From NCBI GenBank assembly GCA_018873225.1, contig JAEILZ010000001.1:124001-188000 (forward strand): a stretch of 64,000 bases of DNA, read 5' to 3'. Both the position numbers and the translations under genes were made by a program. This stretch comes from [Phialemoniopsis] sp. UDSM-2020 (Eukaryota > Ascomycota > Sordariomycetes > Thyridiales > Thyridiaceae). This document shows, in pieces, positions 46,338 through 58,869 of this stretch; positions within the stretch are counted from its first letter, which is position 1; the number at the start of each line of letters is the position of its first letter. The notes under the pieces were generated by a model. It made no database searches, was not told the origin of the DNA, and was given only the letters and a program-made list of their open reading frames with translations.

Positions 46338-47344
46338 ATGGCCTCCCCCCAGTCCACCGGTTCCAACGAGGACCACGTCGTCAACTCCAAGAAGAACCTC
46401 GAGCAGATCACCTTTCGCTTCTGCTCCGAGTGCTCTAACATGCTGTACCCCAAGGAGGATGAGGACTCGAACAAGCTGCAGTTCACCTGCCGCACCTGCC
46501 AGTACACCGAGGAGGCGACGTCGACTTGCGTCTTCCGCAATGTCCTCAACAACGCTGCCGGTGAGACAGCCGGCGTCACTCAGGATGTCGGATCTGACCC
46601 TACGGTTGGTATTCCCTCTCCTCACACCCCCACCAGTGCTGCCTGCTGCAAAGTCGTCCTCTGCTTCCTGTGCAGCTGTGAAATTATGTGCGGCGTCTGT
46701 GGCAAGAACAATGCCGTCGAGATGTCCCCGCCGAGCGAAGCCGAGAGCCTGACTACCGCGACGACCGGCGACGACGATAACGAAAGCCTCTTTGAGTACC
46801 CCGATCTTGATGATCCCAGCTACGATCTGAACATGGCCGACCAGTACGAGTTCGAGTATGAGATGGACAAGGGTAACCGAGACGAGGACATCCAGCCTGA
46901 CACGGACGTCATCATGGCGTTTAGACGACGCTTTGGTGATTCTTCGCGCGACCTATCGATTGTCACGAACTGACCGACGATTTCTTCTACGACTTTCACG
47001 AGACATGCCACATCACATTACCAGGGACAGACATCACTGTAGCAGGACTGCTTTTGCAAGAGGATTGCTTGTGTTTTTGGCGCAAATGCTGCTTCTTTCT
47101 TACCAGGACCTGCTGCTGACACGTCTTTCCCTATTTCTAGCTTCCTCGATCCAACAAGACCTGCCCGGTCTGCCAGCACGAGGAGGCTGTCTTCTTCCAA
47201 TCTCAGCAGCGAAGCGCCGAGACTGGAATGGTACGTGGCTCATCGCCTGCACTTTGTGCCTACCTGTCCTAGCCTATCAGACTGCTAACTCTCCCTCAGA
47301 AACTGTTCTACGTGTGCTGCGACTGCGGTCACATTTTCCAGTAG
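46338..47344 (+). CDS. RPB9: RNA polymerase II subunit RPB9
   Basis: Three exons (46338-46604, 47141-47230, 47300-47344) give 133 aa with two zinc ribbons: C29-x2-C32...C51-x2-C54, and C97-x2-C100...C125-x2-C128. The segment [12 protein letters not shown] and [14 protein letters not shown] match yeast Rpb9. The subunit sits at the polymerase jaw and supports start-site choice, transcript cleavage and fidelity. The first intron is 536 nt, much longer than the second (69 nt) or most here, and starts with an atypical GTTGGT donor. The exon 1 frame stays open 123 codons into this intron, with acidic, protein-like sequence (see findings). That longer product would lack the second zinc ribbon. Confidence 0.94.
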
Positions 47345-48002
47345 AGTATGAATATCTGCCTATGTTCAGGCATGCATTTTCAGGTTTCTCCTTTGGGGAT
47401 GATAGATAGGATTGGAGTCTTCGGTCAACTTTTTGCATGGCATGGCGTTGGAGGATTATACTCCTTGGTTCTGGGCGCGCCCTACTTGGGCGGCGATTAC
47501 TTAGTTTACCTGCACGACAAAAGTGCTTGGAGATACCATGTAGTCGGTGACTACAAATTTCGATTTCGGTAACAGGGAAAGGAAAAATAAAATACATGAC
47601 ATTCGATATGTCTTGTCTCAAACATCAACTTTACTCTCATTATCGTGTTTGACTGCTTATATGTGCCTTGTGTATTTGAACTTTGAAAACATGGAGATTT
47701 TCTATTGAGAGCTGCGCCTTTTTCTCGAGGAAGTGGCTGCGTCTTGCTATTTACAACTCCAACGCCATTCGTGATGCTGTCGACCTTTGTGTAGAGGCCA
47801 AGTATGATACATGATGTGTTTCTCTCGACTTGAATGTTATACACGAGGTCCGTCAACTCCGTTCCAGAATGACGGCGACCCATCTCTTTCATCGTGACTG
47901 TCCCTTTGACTCTTCCGCTGCTTGATATCCCCATACACCTCGTACAAATGCCGTACTCTCCGCATGTCTCTTGCCCGTGCCGTCTCTCTCCCTTCCCCTT
48001 CT
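47345..48002. other. Convergent intergenic region
   Basis: 3' ends of RPB9 and uL14m. A minus-strand open frame (47551-48612) read through here is a shadow of the ribosomal gene. No other feature found. Confidence 0.4.
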
Positions 48003-48464
48003 TTATGCGTGCATGGGCGCCATACTGAGGATCTTGCTCCATTTCTTCCTGCGCAGCTCGGCGCCGACGACGCCGTTGACGCGCGAGCCGACGGGGTCGC
48101 CGGCCTTGTTGATGAGGACGCAGGCGTTGTCGTCGAAGCGGACGACGCTGCCGTCGGGCCGCTGGACCTTGTACTTTGTGCGCACGACGACGGCGTGCCG
48201 GATGTCGCCCCTCTTGACCTTGTTTCCGGCCGACATGCCCGCCATGCCCTCGGCGAGGGCGCCGCGCTGCTTCTGGACGACGACGACGATGCGGTCGCCG
48301 ATGGAGGCGTGGCGCTTCTGGCCGACGATCATGGCGCACTCGACGAGGGCGGCGCCCGAGTTGTCGATGCAGTTTAGCATGGACTAAGGGGATGACGGGA
48401 TTAGCTAGCTCGTCGACGGGACAAGGTGATGTATGGTGAGTGTGTGTACCTTTAATTGAATCAT
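48003..48464 (-). CDS. MRPL38-like: Mitochondrial ribosomal protein uL14m
   Basis: Two exons (48464-48450, 48383-48003) give 131 aa. The tiny first exon codes MIQLK and the rest follows after a 66-nt intron. The uL14 family pattern is present: MLNCIDNSGA, a hydrophobic beta core, GDRIVVVVQ, KVKRGDIRHAVVVRTKY, FDDNACVLIN and GSRVNG. uL14 lies at the subunit interface of the large ribosomal subunit. The short length and the absence of the cytosolic uL14 extension favour the mitochondrial protein, as with yeast Mrpl38. The MIQLK start is typical. Confidence 0.92.
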
Positions 48465-49806
48465 CTTGAGCTGTGTCTTGCCCGTCTCCGGGGGTTGGGC
48501 CTGTGTCGTCTTGCTGCTTCTTCCTCCGTCGACAATCGCGGTTCCTACATGCGAAAATTGAAGCTATGAATCGAATGGTCATTCCAAAATCCCAGAGGTG
48601 GCCCGTGCGCAATAGTGTGGTCCAGTCTGGTCTGGTCCGTCGTGTGGTGTCAAGTTTTTCCTTATGTCAGCAATGGAGGACACTTTGACAATCTGGTCTC
48701 CCAGCCAATCGCACCAACGAAGACGACGCCAAGCCAGGAACAGACACTCTTTACAGCGCATCAGCGGGCCATTTCAGGCGACAGCCCCAGCAGCTGAGTC
48801 CCGGGGCTCCGTCGCCTAGCCACCCCATTTTCCCACGTTTCGTTCCAAAGAGCGCGTGCGTGCAGGCAGGGGGAATTGATCTGTATTGGTTGGTGTGAGA
48901 ATCTCACTCACTCCTTCTTGTGAGAAGCCATTCACTCATCGACCCAGCTCGCCCAGCTGCATCGTGGAATGGGTCAACGAACCAAACTCGCGCAACTGTT
49001 CTCTCCATTCCTACACGGTCCAACTGAACTCTACTCTCTTGTCACCCTGCCTTCAACTGTCTTGTGAGAGCATTCTCAGCCTCGTATAAACTAAACTACT
49101 TTGATCCCCCATTCACTTAGCCATTCATTGCACTACTTCGTATATCCGCTTAGCCCCCATTGTTGTCTCTCTTCCCACCTTCGAGAGGACTTCTCTGAGC
49201 TTTCACCCCTTTCTCATTTCTTTGTCTATCTATCGACTAAGATACATCTCATGAGATTCGTACCTTGTCTTGTCCGACTTGAATAACGACTCTCGGACCT
49301 CGCATTGCATTGCATTGCATTGTCTCTTTGCATCTTTTTATTGTTGCCGATCCCTGCAAATGACGACAGCAACCGACCATCAGACGAACGAGAGCTAACG
49401 AAATCCGCGCGCCGGGCTCCCTCGCTCGCTTCTCTCAACTCACTCTCACACACCAACACCACCCTCCCTTTTCCCCAGCTTTCTGTCTCCTTCACCTCCT
49501 CCAGTCCGCAGTCACCAACACTGGGGGGCTGAGCCCAGTCAGCACAGCACGCAGCAAACCACCTTCCTTTGCCAAACGAAACATATCGAGGGATTCACTT
49601 GCATACACGGCGCAACTGGAGGCTGTGTTTCCAACATCCCGTTTCGCTCCTTTATCTGGCTCGACTGTGGGGAGATACCGAAATCCCGCCCTGTCTTGCG
49701 GTTCGACTTGCTCAATTCAACTCCCTTGCCTTGCGCATCTGGCAAAATTGCAACAAAATCAAGCCAATGATCAAGAGCTCATAGTCCTTTTGCAAGCCTG
49801 ATCGCT
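48465..49806. promoter_or_regulatory. Divergent promoter region, uL14m / SET9
   Basis: The 1.34-kb gap is rich in pyrimidine (CT/TC) on the plus strand from about 48890, fitting a long SET9 leader. A GCATT unit repeats four times at 49302-49321. No TATA box is evident. Confidence 0.35.
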
Positions 49807-52346
49807 ATGGCCCCTCCGACAAAGCTGCAGCGGATGCTGCAGAAACAGCAGCCCGCCAAGAAGCAGCCGCTGACATTGGCGCAAATCGCTTCCTACGACG
49901 ACATCTTGACCGATGCGCTTGTCGACCACGTAAGCCGCGAAGTTGCGACCCGTTGTCAATATTGCGCCGAGTCTTTGGCTAACAATTGGAGCAGGTCTAC
50001 TACTGGACGACCATCCCCAAGAACCGACCGTCGTACCACCCGTCGCGCGGAGTCAGGGAGGAGGAGATCGCAAAGCTGATCCAGAACCACCTCATTGTCG
50101 AGCCCGACGTCAAGATCGCCGAGGAGAAGCTGCTGGCGACCGACGGCCTGCGCAAGTTCTGCAATGCGCTCAAGACGGACAAGGAGAAGGACGACTTCCG
50201 CCGCCATATGCGCCGCTACATGAACCTCTACCTGCCCGACTGCCCCTTCGAGGTCTCGTCGACCAACCGCTACACCATCTTCACGCACGAGGCCAGCATC
50301 ACCGCCCGCCGCCACATCAAGCGCAACGAGACCATCAAGTACCTGTGCGGCATCCAGGTCGTCATCACGCCCGAGGAGGAGAAGGAGATATCGCGCCGCA
50401 AGAAGGACTTCAGCATTGTCGTGAGCTCCCGCAGCAAGAGCACCAGCCTGTTTATGGGACCGGCGCGCTTCGCCAACCACGACTGCGGCGCCAACGCCAA
50501 GCTCATGACCTCGGGCCAGGCCGGCATGGATATTGTCGCCACGAGGGATATCGCTGTCGGCGAAGAGATCACGGTGACCTACGGCGAGAATTATTTCGGG
50601 GAGGATAATTGCGAGTGTCTCTGCCAGACGTGCGAGGATAACCTCGCCAACGGCTGGGCGCCGGCTGACGGCCAGACGATCGTCAAGCGAAGCATAGAGG
50701 AAGACGCGGCGGCGGCACAGGGCTACTCGCTCAGGCGGCGAAGGACATTTGACAGCAGCAGCCGATTGGTGTCGGATACGCCATCAGTGACCCCCGATAT
50801 CCGACCCAGGATACGCAAAACTCGTGTCAAGGGTGAGGACCAGTCGTCCGCCGCAGACTCGCCTGCTCCAGGTTTGCGCGGGAGTCTGCTCTGGAAGCGC
50901 AAGCGGGGACTGGATGCTCCTGCGACACCTCCTGTGACGCCGGCCAAAAAGCAAAAGACAACGCAATACAAAGTCGAGCCGATTGGCCTTCCCACAAACT
51001 CGCGCGGTAGCTCGGCCGATAGTCTCGGTCGCAGCACTTCGGCGACCGGATCGACGACAGGTGAGGCTGCCCTGACGGATGCGACGACACCCGAGCATGA
51101 GACGCCCAAGCCCGTCATCCACTCACCGAAACCGACGCCAATCAAGCGCGAGATTCAGGTGTTACAGCACGAGAGTGAGGTGTCAGTCACAGTTGTTGCA
51201 TCAGGGAGCGGAAGACTACCAAGTCCCCGACCGCGGCGAAGGACAGGCCTGAGCATCTCAGACCTCCTACTGCCGTCAGATTCACCACCAATCAAAGCAG
51301 CGCCATTACCCGCCGGTGTTAAGGAGATGCCTGCCGTTCCATTACCGACGCCATCATCATCGATGGTCGAAGTAGCCGAAGCGGCAGATAGCACGGCGGA
51401 CGCCACCCCAGTCGAGGCGCCTCGCGGACGGGGTCGGCCTAGGAAGCACCCCATCGCAACGTCCGACGTGCCCGCAACTATCAAGAAGATTGACGAGGTT
51501 AAGAATACGAACAACGACGTAGACGAAGAAGACCAAGACGAGCAGGACTCGGATGGCAAGTCCAAGAAGCGCCGTGTCCCCGGAGACTACACCCTGACGC
51601 CCGTCCTGCTCTCCGAGCCCGAGTCGGCCTGGATCTACTGCACCATCTGCAACTCGGCGTTCGTCCAGCAAAACGCCTACTACACGCGCTTCTCGTGCCC
51701 GCGCTGCGAGCGCCACTCCAAGCTGTACGGCTACATCTGGCCCAAGCGCGAGCCCGAGGGCCGCAACGACAAGGAGGAGCGCATCCTCGACCACCGCACG
51801 ATCCACCGGTTCCTGAACAGGAAAGACGAGCTCAAGGTCAGGGGCAGGCAGATCCCCGTCGACCTGCTCGAGAGCGACGATGACAACGACGAAGAGGAGG
51901 AGACGGTCGTGCGGCAGACAGTCACAAAGACGACGAGGAAAATCGCCGCGGCCAAGGGCGCGAAAGCAGCAGCGTCCAAGAGAGTTACGACCAAGACGAC
52001 CACGACGAAGGTCACAAAGACCAAGCCCGTAGCGCGGCAGAAGAAGGCAGCGTCCAAGCCGTCGACGACGATGAAGCAGGCCGTCCTCGCGACGGCGGTG
52101 GTCAAGCGCGGGCGCGGCCGGCCGCCCAAGAAGCGCAAGCGCGACGAGTACGAGGTGCCCGACGACAGCGAGCCAGATGTAGAAGAGGAGGCGGAAGAGT
52201 CGACCGAGGATGAGGAGGAAGAAGAGTCCGAGGGCGATGAGTACAAGCCGCGCCCCGGCGGCAGCTCGGCGGCAGCGGACGACGACAGCCTGCGGCGCAG
52301 CGGGAGGGCGCGGAGGGCGAGCGCCAAGGTCGCGAGGGTGTTCTAG
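49807..52346 (+). CDS. SET9: Histone H4K20 methyltransferase SET9 (Suv4-20)
   Basis: Two exons (49807-49929, 49995-52346) with a 65-nt intron give 824 aa. The SET domain lies at about 130-242, with ARFANHDCGANAKL (NHDC at 202-205) and EEITVTYGENYFGEDN, then a cysteine cluster CECLCQTC (247-254) as in KMT5B/C. The family mono- to trimethylates histone H4 Lys20. The C-terminal half is long, charged and Ser/Pro-rich. It holds at least two AT-hook-like motifs (GRGRPRK and GRGRPPKK) and a cysteine-bearing block IYCTICNSAF...FSCPRCERH that may bind zinc. Acidic runs near the end alternate with basic ones. The size is near the upper end for the family. Confidence 0.96.
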
Positions 52347-53156
52347 GGGATCGCGGCAGAGAGGACAAGAGGGGTTGTCCATTTGTACGATTGGCTCTGC
52401 GTGTTGGCTCGTTGGCTTTTCGACTAGGATGGGTGTTGTTGAATCCCCCTAGTCGTTCTTTTTTTCGCATTTTCGCCCCGTTGGTTTCACTTGCGTCGGT
52501 GTTCTGGATATGCCTCTGGGTGGCAGGCATATTTCCCCTGATTTTCTCATCGGCGACGAGGTTTTTCATCGTCGCCCGTCGTTGGTATAGATGCATACAT
52601 GCATGGAAAGGGAAGAGTTGCGAGTTCTTCAGTCATGTAGTTTCGACATGGCTGTCGAACTGATGTTTGTATAAGACACGGCAATCATCTTAGGTAGTAG
52701 CATCATGCTTTTCCTTCAGGAGAAGCAAAAGAAATAAAGCGAAGTGAAAGGGCATCAACTGCACCGCAACCACATACCATCACTACATGCACAGAAGCCA
52801 ATGTGATCTGTCTTGTTTTGAATGTTTTTCATTTCAGATATATGCATTACAACTTCTAAAAACTAAGAAAAGGACGACCGCCAATGCAGTCACATAAACA
52901 GTTACAAGTTTCGTTGTGCCTTTTCGAGGTTCCGTCTCCGTGTAAAGCAGAGGGGGAACAAGCGCACAGTGGTATCATGATGACAGCAATGATGTATGAT
53001 GCAGATTAAAAAGCCAACAGTTATGCGAGTATGGGCATGAGGCTCTAAGGTCAGAAACGTACCCATTCTCGTTGATAGGTCGTCTTACCTGACCCTCGGA
53101 GACGATAAAGATGACAAAATGCTATTTTCCCTATTAACCCCCGTGGCGCGGCCGTC
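52347..53156. other. Convergent intergenic region
   Basis: 3' regions of SET9 and the PAP2-type gene. Nothing besides AT-rich terminator-like stretches. Confidence 0.4.
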
Positions 53157-54600
53157 CTACCTCCGCAACCCCACTGTCGGCGTAGGCTTCTCCAACCTCA
53201 ACGCCCACAGCAGCCAATCCTCCACGGGCAGGAAGACGAGCAGCACCCTGTTGCAGACGTACGCCATGGCCACCATGACGGCCGCAACGGCAGCATCAGC
53301 AAAGTAGTGGTTGCCCGTGGCCACGATGGCAAGCAGGATCAGGCTCGGGTAAGAAAGGCCGAAGATGAGGAAGAACAGGCGCGAGCCGAAAGAGCGCTTC
53401 CTCTCGATGCCGGTGCGCGGCGCATAGTCGTCGTTCAGCTTGAGCGCGTTCTCCTCGAGGTCGTCGCGGCCGCCGATCATCAGACGCCCGCCCTTGTTGA
53501 GCACGCCGCGCAGGAAGCCGGACTCGTATACGAAGACGCAGCCGATGCAGAAGGCATACCCAAAGTGCATGCTGGGCATGGCGGCCAGCTTGTTGACGTA
53601 CTGGCCCGACATCCACACGCTCTGGGCGTCCTCGGCGTTGACCGTGTCGACGAAGCCGAACTCTTGCGGCAGGAAGCGCGGGGGCATGCACGGGTAGCCC
53701 AGGAAGATGAGGAAGGCGAACATGTTGACGAGGGACATGGTGCGGCGGACGGTACAGAACCGGACATGCGAGGGGGCGAACCAGTAGTAGAAGGCGATGA
53801 AGCCGACGGTGCCGGGAATGTGGATGAGGGCGTAGACGCGGTTGAGGATCGTCAGGCCGATGCCGCGCCAATCGGCAGCGTCAGCTCCGGCGAGGAACCA
53901 CTGCTGGATGCGCCACTCGGCCCAGCGCTTGGTGCCCTGCATGCCCCCCGCGCCGAGCAGGACGGCCTCGAGCTCGAGGATGGCGATGCCGTGACCCTCG
54001 GCGCTCTCCCAGAGGCCCTTGGTGCCGCCCCACCAGATGCGAGAAAGGACGGCCGTCAGCTGGTAGAAGAAGTAGGTGATGACCCAATAGAACATCTCGA
54101 TGAGGAAAGGGAATTTCTGCAGGATTCGGCTGTGGTAGTGGTTGGCGAAGCGCGACGAGTTGGGCGTTCGAATCGTCCAGATGCCAAAGAGGCGGCGGGT
54201 CTTGGGCGGGTGCTGAGGCTGGCGCAGGCTGGCGCGCAGCAGGGAGAGCTCCGAGTCGTTGGAGGCGACCGAGGTCGAGGAGCGCGGCGAGTCAAAGGGG
54301 CTGACGGAGGATTGGATGCGCGAGAAGGCGGGCCGCTTGTTCGGGGCGCCGTAGGGCTCGCCGCTGAAGATGGAGTAGTTTCTCCTGCGGGTGACCAGCA
54401 TGGCTGTGAGAAGGATGCCGACGATGCCCTATGGGAGAAAAAGCAAGTCAGTATCTCTGGTCAAGGATCGTAATATCTAATAAATCACAAGCTTGGAGAG
54501 GAAGGGAAGAAGCACATACCACAGGCTCAACCCATTCAGGCATGTGCCATACATGGCCGCTGCGCCATTCTGGGGTTGACTCCAAACCAGTCGAAGCCAT
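53157..54600 (-). CDS. PAP2-type integral membrane protein, Aur1/IPC-synthase-like
   Basis: Two exons (54600-54520, 54428-53157) joined over a 91-nt intron give 450 aa. The two halves of a PAP2_3-like active site are seen: AMPSMHFGYAF with His315 and GNHYFADA with His401. At least six membrane segments surround them. Proteins of this fold transfer or hydrolyse phosphorylated lipid heads. Inositol phosphorylceramide synthase Aur1 uses a similar pair of His motifs. The first exon was missed by simple ORF reading because it holds just 27 codons; it adds MASTGLESTPEW and the first membrane segment continues over the junction. The substrate is unknown. Confidence 0.85.
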
Positions 54601-57600
54601 ATTGAGGCTCTGTGGTGCGGGGCGAGGGTAGACGTCGAAGATGTGTCGTCGAGAGTGCCGCTATCTGGCTTCGTGAAGGAGTGTTGAGATTTGGGGGAGT
54701 GACGTTGAAGTGAGAGTCGGTGGAGAAATCCGAGACTCCTATCCGTTACCGTCGAGCAGGTGCGGAGCAGGAATGGCATGCACCAGATTGAGGTTGTTTT
54801 ACTTTTCGGCGGGCAGGCACGCCACAGGCTGCAGGTCCGGCACGCGAACGCAGTGAGGAAGGTTCAGGCTTGCTGCAGACGGCGTCGACGGGAGCCGTGG
54901 AACAAAGGCAAACCAGTCTCTGGTTGTTTAAAGTTGGGAGAGATTCGCGTGGTATGTCGGATCGACCAGCCCAGTCCAGTCCGTGCAGTCCAGTCCCAAG
55001 GATTCCGGCGGTACAGAGAAGGACGTCAGAGGGGTCCCGTCCAGCTGCGTCGTCGCGTGCTACACCCAAGGGTAAGGGTAGATAGCTTAATGGAAAGAAG
55101 GGAAAGGGGAGCTGGAATCCGGGGAAGCCAGAATCATATGTATGTAATAGGAAAACAACGAAAAAGAAGGGAGGGAAGGCTGTGTGTGTGGTGGGCAGTA
55201 CCAAGTTACATATAATGTACCTCTTGGCCTCTTGGGGATATCTGAGACAGGATAGGAAAGGATATGATGGGATATGGGGAATACTAGGCGGCTCCGTGAC
55301 CCATCAAAAATAAGAGAAAGGCGCCCCCAAAGTCGACATGGAGACCAAGGAAATAAAAGAAGGCCAGGAGAGGTGGAAGGTCGGGTAGATTTGACACATG
55401 GACCTCCGCTGCTGCTCTGTGCTCCGTGTGTTGTGTTTCTCTGCTCTTGCAGCCAAGAAATTATAAGTGGACTGGCTGCATAAAGAAGCAGCACGAGACT
55501 GGACGAGAGGGAGGCGGAGAGAGTCTTGGAGATCTTGGGCAGAGTAGCAGTAGCAATGATGTGTGGTATTGGCCAAGGTGAGCCGTCAAAGCTGGGCAGA
55601 GCAAGGCTTTCTTTCTTTCTCCTTGGTCGCATCGGCATCCGGGATGGCCATAAAGCCCATATGTCCAAGTGTACCTAGTAGTTATTCCTTGTCCCATGTC
55701 ATACATGCCACTAAAAACGGCACCCTTGTTTCCGCCTCACACGCCAGTCGAGCCGCCAGAAGACGTTCTCTTTGGTGCCGTGGCTCCGCCCTTTGAAGTG
55801 GAGTGGAGTTCGAAACACGGCCAAACCCCATCTTCATCACCCATTTTTTATGATTTTGTGCAGCTCTTGCGTACGCGTGTACGTGTAATGCAATGGGCTG
55901 CGTGTGTTTGGGATACTTAAGGGCAGCTAGTCCCGCGAGATGTCGCGTCCCTCATCCAAAGGGTCAAAGGGTCAAAGGGTCGTGGGAAGATTCGGCCATG
56001 TGCTACGCCCAAACTCGATCTTTAGTCTATCGATCATCCATCAGTCATCAGATGCACCCCTCTCCCAGATAGGGCCATCCCAGCGAAACACAGCGACCCT
56101 GACGACGACCGCGACAAAACACAGCCTTCCTTTGTGCCTTAGTCTCGGGGCCAGCGAAGATGCACTGCTTGTAGGTGCTAGCCACTACCAAGTACTTAGG
56201 CGGCGGCCGCTAGCACGACCGAATTGATCAAAGAAGAGACATAACGGCGAGTCAACGACGAGCAACAACATAATGACGACATGTACTCTGATGGTTCTTC
56301 CTCGGCACAATTACAGCGCACGATACCTGCTGGCGGCTCAATATGGGGCGGAATTAGTAGTAGGTCTCGTGCCACTATTTTGGGGGCGTCTTTTCTCCAT
56401 TTTGAGGCTCTCCCAGCTCGCCTTGCCAAGCTTTTGCCTGCCCGCCCCGATTTGCAAGTGCTGAAAAGCAGCAATTGACGATATGACTGTCGGTGGCTTC
56501 TAGCAGGTCGCATACCGTCTGTATTGATGCTGTCGATGGCCTGCAACTCTACAAAATCCCCGCGAGAGCCGGCAAGTACTTCTTTGCCTGCAGTGTATGA
56601 AATGTACATATCAAAGGTGATTACGCGGCAGATGTCTTGGCGTTGAGGTTTAAAGTGGGCAGTGCCCTCGCGATCAGCAGCCAAATTCGGGCGTGCTTGC
56701 TCGCTAGGCCACGTTCCAAGCGAGTTGTGCATCCCCCCACAAACCAGCATCTCCCCCCTAACAGGCCTAGTCGGGCATAAGATCAGCGGCTAGAAAGGAG
56801 GGCTGGCTGCACAAGCTGCAACACACAGCACCCCTTCGGCCAGGTTTGGTGTTCAGGGGATTGTCGCGTGCTCTCTTTTTTTCTGATGCCGTGAAACGTC
56901 GCTGCTCTGCCACCTGCTCAGCGGTCAGCAATGTCGGCCTGTCGTTACGATGGCCAGAAGGATCGTGTAAGGCGTCATGGGCAGGCAAATATGAAGACGA
57001 AAGTCTCTGCCATTCCTGTCTCTACCTTGGCGACCAGCCAGCACGGATAATCCAATTTATGCAGGGGAATGCCGAGACTCCTTGGATATGAATTCTCAGA
57101 GCGGCGCTGCTTATTTTTGCGGCCACTCGGACCATAGCCAAGGCTGAAGCTGCGCCAAGTCTCTCAGCATCACCGCTGCCTGCGAGCCATTGATACAGAT
57201 CATTGATGTGGTGGCAGGCATTCCGGAACTCGGCACCTGAGCCCATGCTAAACCGCTTTCTGCCCAGCACCAAGGCGGGAAGGATGCGCCGCCCGCGAGA
57301 TTTGCTGACACCCCTGATGCGATCAAATCACAATCCTCCCTTCGAGAACAGAGAACCCCGGTCGCAGACAGTTGAGATGGCCCATCCAATCGCGTCTTGC
57401 GAGATACGAGAGCAATGCCCAGTGTACCACCAATTCCCACATCCTCGCTAGCAAACTACCCAGCTGAGGCTAGTCGGCACATCCAAGAGCCCAAAACAGC
57501 AGTTTTAGCAATTATGGATCTTGTAGGGGCACGCCGCTGATGCCCTCCAGGGCTGATCTGGGTTTAGCACGAATGCGTACGAATACAGTCGGCGCACGGG

Positions 57601-58869
57601 AGGCTTTGAACGCCGTCCTGGACCAGTCTCGCCTGGGCCTAGAGAGTTCCTCCGACTTTTGAATGACCTGAAATAAAAAAGGCCCTAGCCGCCGCACCTG
57701 CACGATGACGTAGGGAGGGCCCCTCGGGAGCTAGGGAGTTTTTTCTGCTTTCGCTTTTTAGTTTACGCGCATTCGCATTGACAGCACCCAATGTCCCATC
57801 TTCAAACATTAGAGCAAGCACAACTCAGTCTCAATCAGAAATTTGTGCGCAGGGGCGATTACGAGAAGGAAACCACGCTGATCATGTGCCGTGTCAATGG
57901 GGGCCGCAAAAGCACAAGGGAGGATGCGGACGAGGGGGCGCGGTCGGGACTGTGTCTGATCTGCTCCCGTCCTGTCTCCGGTATTGCGGTTCCGCTTTGC
58001 CAAGACTTCTCCTGACCGCGTATTTTTCTCCCATTGCCCCTTTCGACTCGTGAACGGCCGAGCCGAGGACCAATGTTTGGAGGAACTATCGAAGAAATAC
58101 AAACGAGTGTTTCGCCGAGGTTTGGTTGATGTCCACTGCTAGAGCATGGCGAACAAATAGCCGTATGAATATGTCAAATGGCGACCAAGCTGGTCTTGGA
58201 CATCTTGTACACATGTACATACAAGACAATTCCTCCACCGTAAGCATGTAAATCTCCGGGACGTGGGGCAGGGATCGCCAGGGCAGGATCTCGAACATTT
58301 TTTGACGACACGCGACACGGCGCAGTTCCGGCAAAAATTGGGTTTCGTTTGGATTTCTTCATTCCAGTGCAACTGCCGTGCCTTGTGAACATTTCTCTAT
58401 ATCAAGCATCATCTCTTCATCGTGCTACCAACGTTGTGTCTACGTCCACCTTCCAATCGATGCCCATTTCGGTAAATGTGATGGAGCTATTCATCCTCAG
58501 AGAGCAGCCATTCCTTCACCTCCTCCACGGCCGAATCTCGCGTGCGCGCAGCCGAGCCCCGAAACTCAGGGCCCGGGCTTTGACAGGTGGATCTTCCCTC
58601 CCGGTTGAAGATGGAGACACGGAATAGGCAGCAGTATTCCGTTGGCTGACACGCCGCGTCAAAATTATGGTGGTGGGATAATCCTGGCAGCCGGATTGTC
58701 ACAGGCCGTAAAGGTCTTTGGCATCACACCGGCATCCCAAGACGGCAAGTCCGAGATGGAGTGCGAGAACAACATCCTCAAAGCGTAGAGCAGAACCTGC
58801 ACCGCCATTCTGTCTCATCTTCGGCCTTCCATCTGACATAAGTTGCTCTGGCAGTCTCGACTGAGGTGG
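54601..58869. other. Long gene-free stretch
   Basis: About 4.3 kb between the PAP2-type gene start and the ferric reductase stop. Many short open frames on both strands show neither a domain nor a consistent intron pattern. An 8-bp unit (caaagggt) repeats three times at 55957-55980. No transposon end, tRNA or long open frame is visible. Confidence 0.45.

Noticed and set aside
47551..48612. 353-codon minus-strand open frame
   Set aside because: It reads uL14m in the wrong frame; the correct frame with a small first exon gives a full ribosomal protein.
51357..52382. 341-codon minus-strand open frame
   Set aside because: Antisense to SET9 in GC-rich sequence; Leu/Arg/Ala-rich composition without any domain.
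53307..54473. 388-codon plus-strand open frame
   Set aside because: Antisense shadow of the PAP2-type membrane protein gene.
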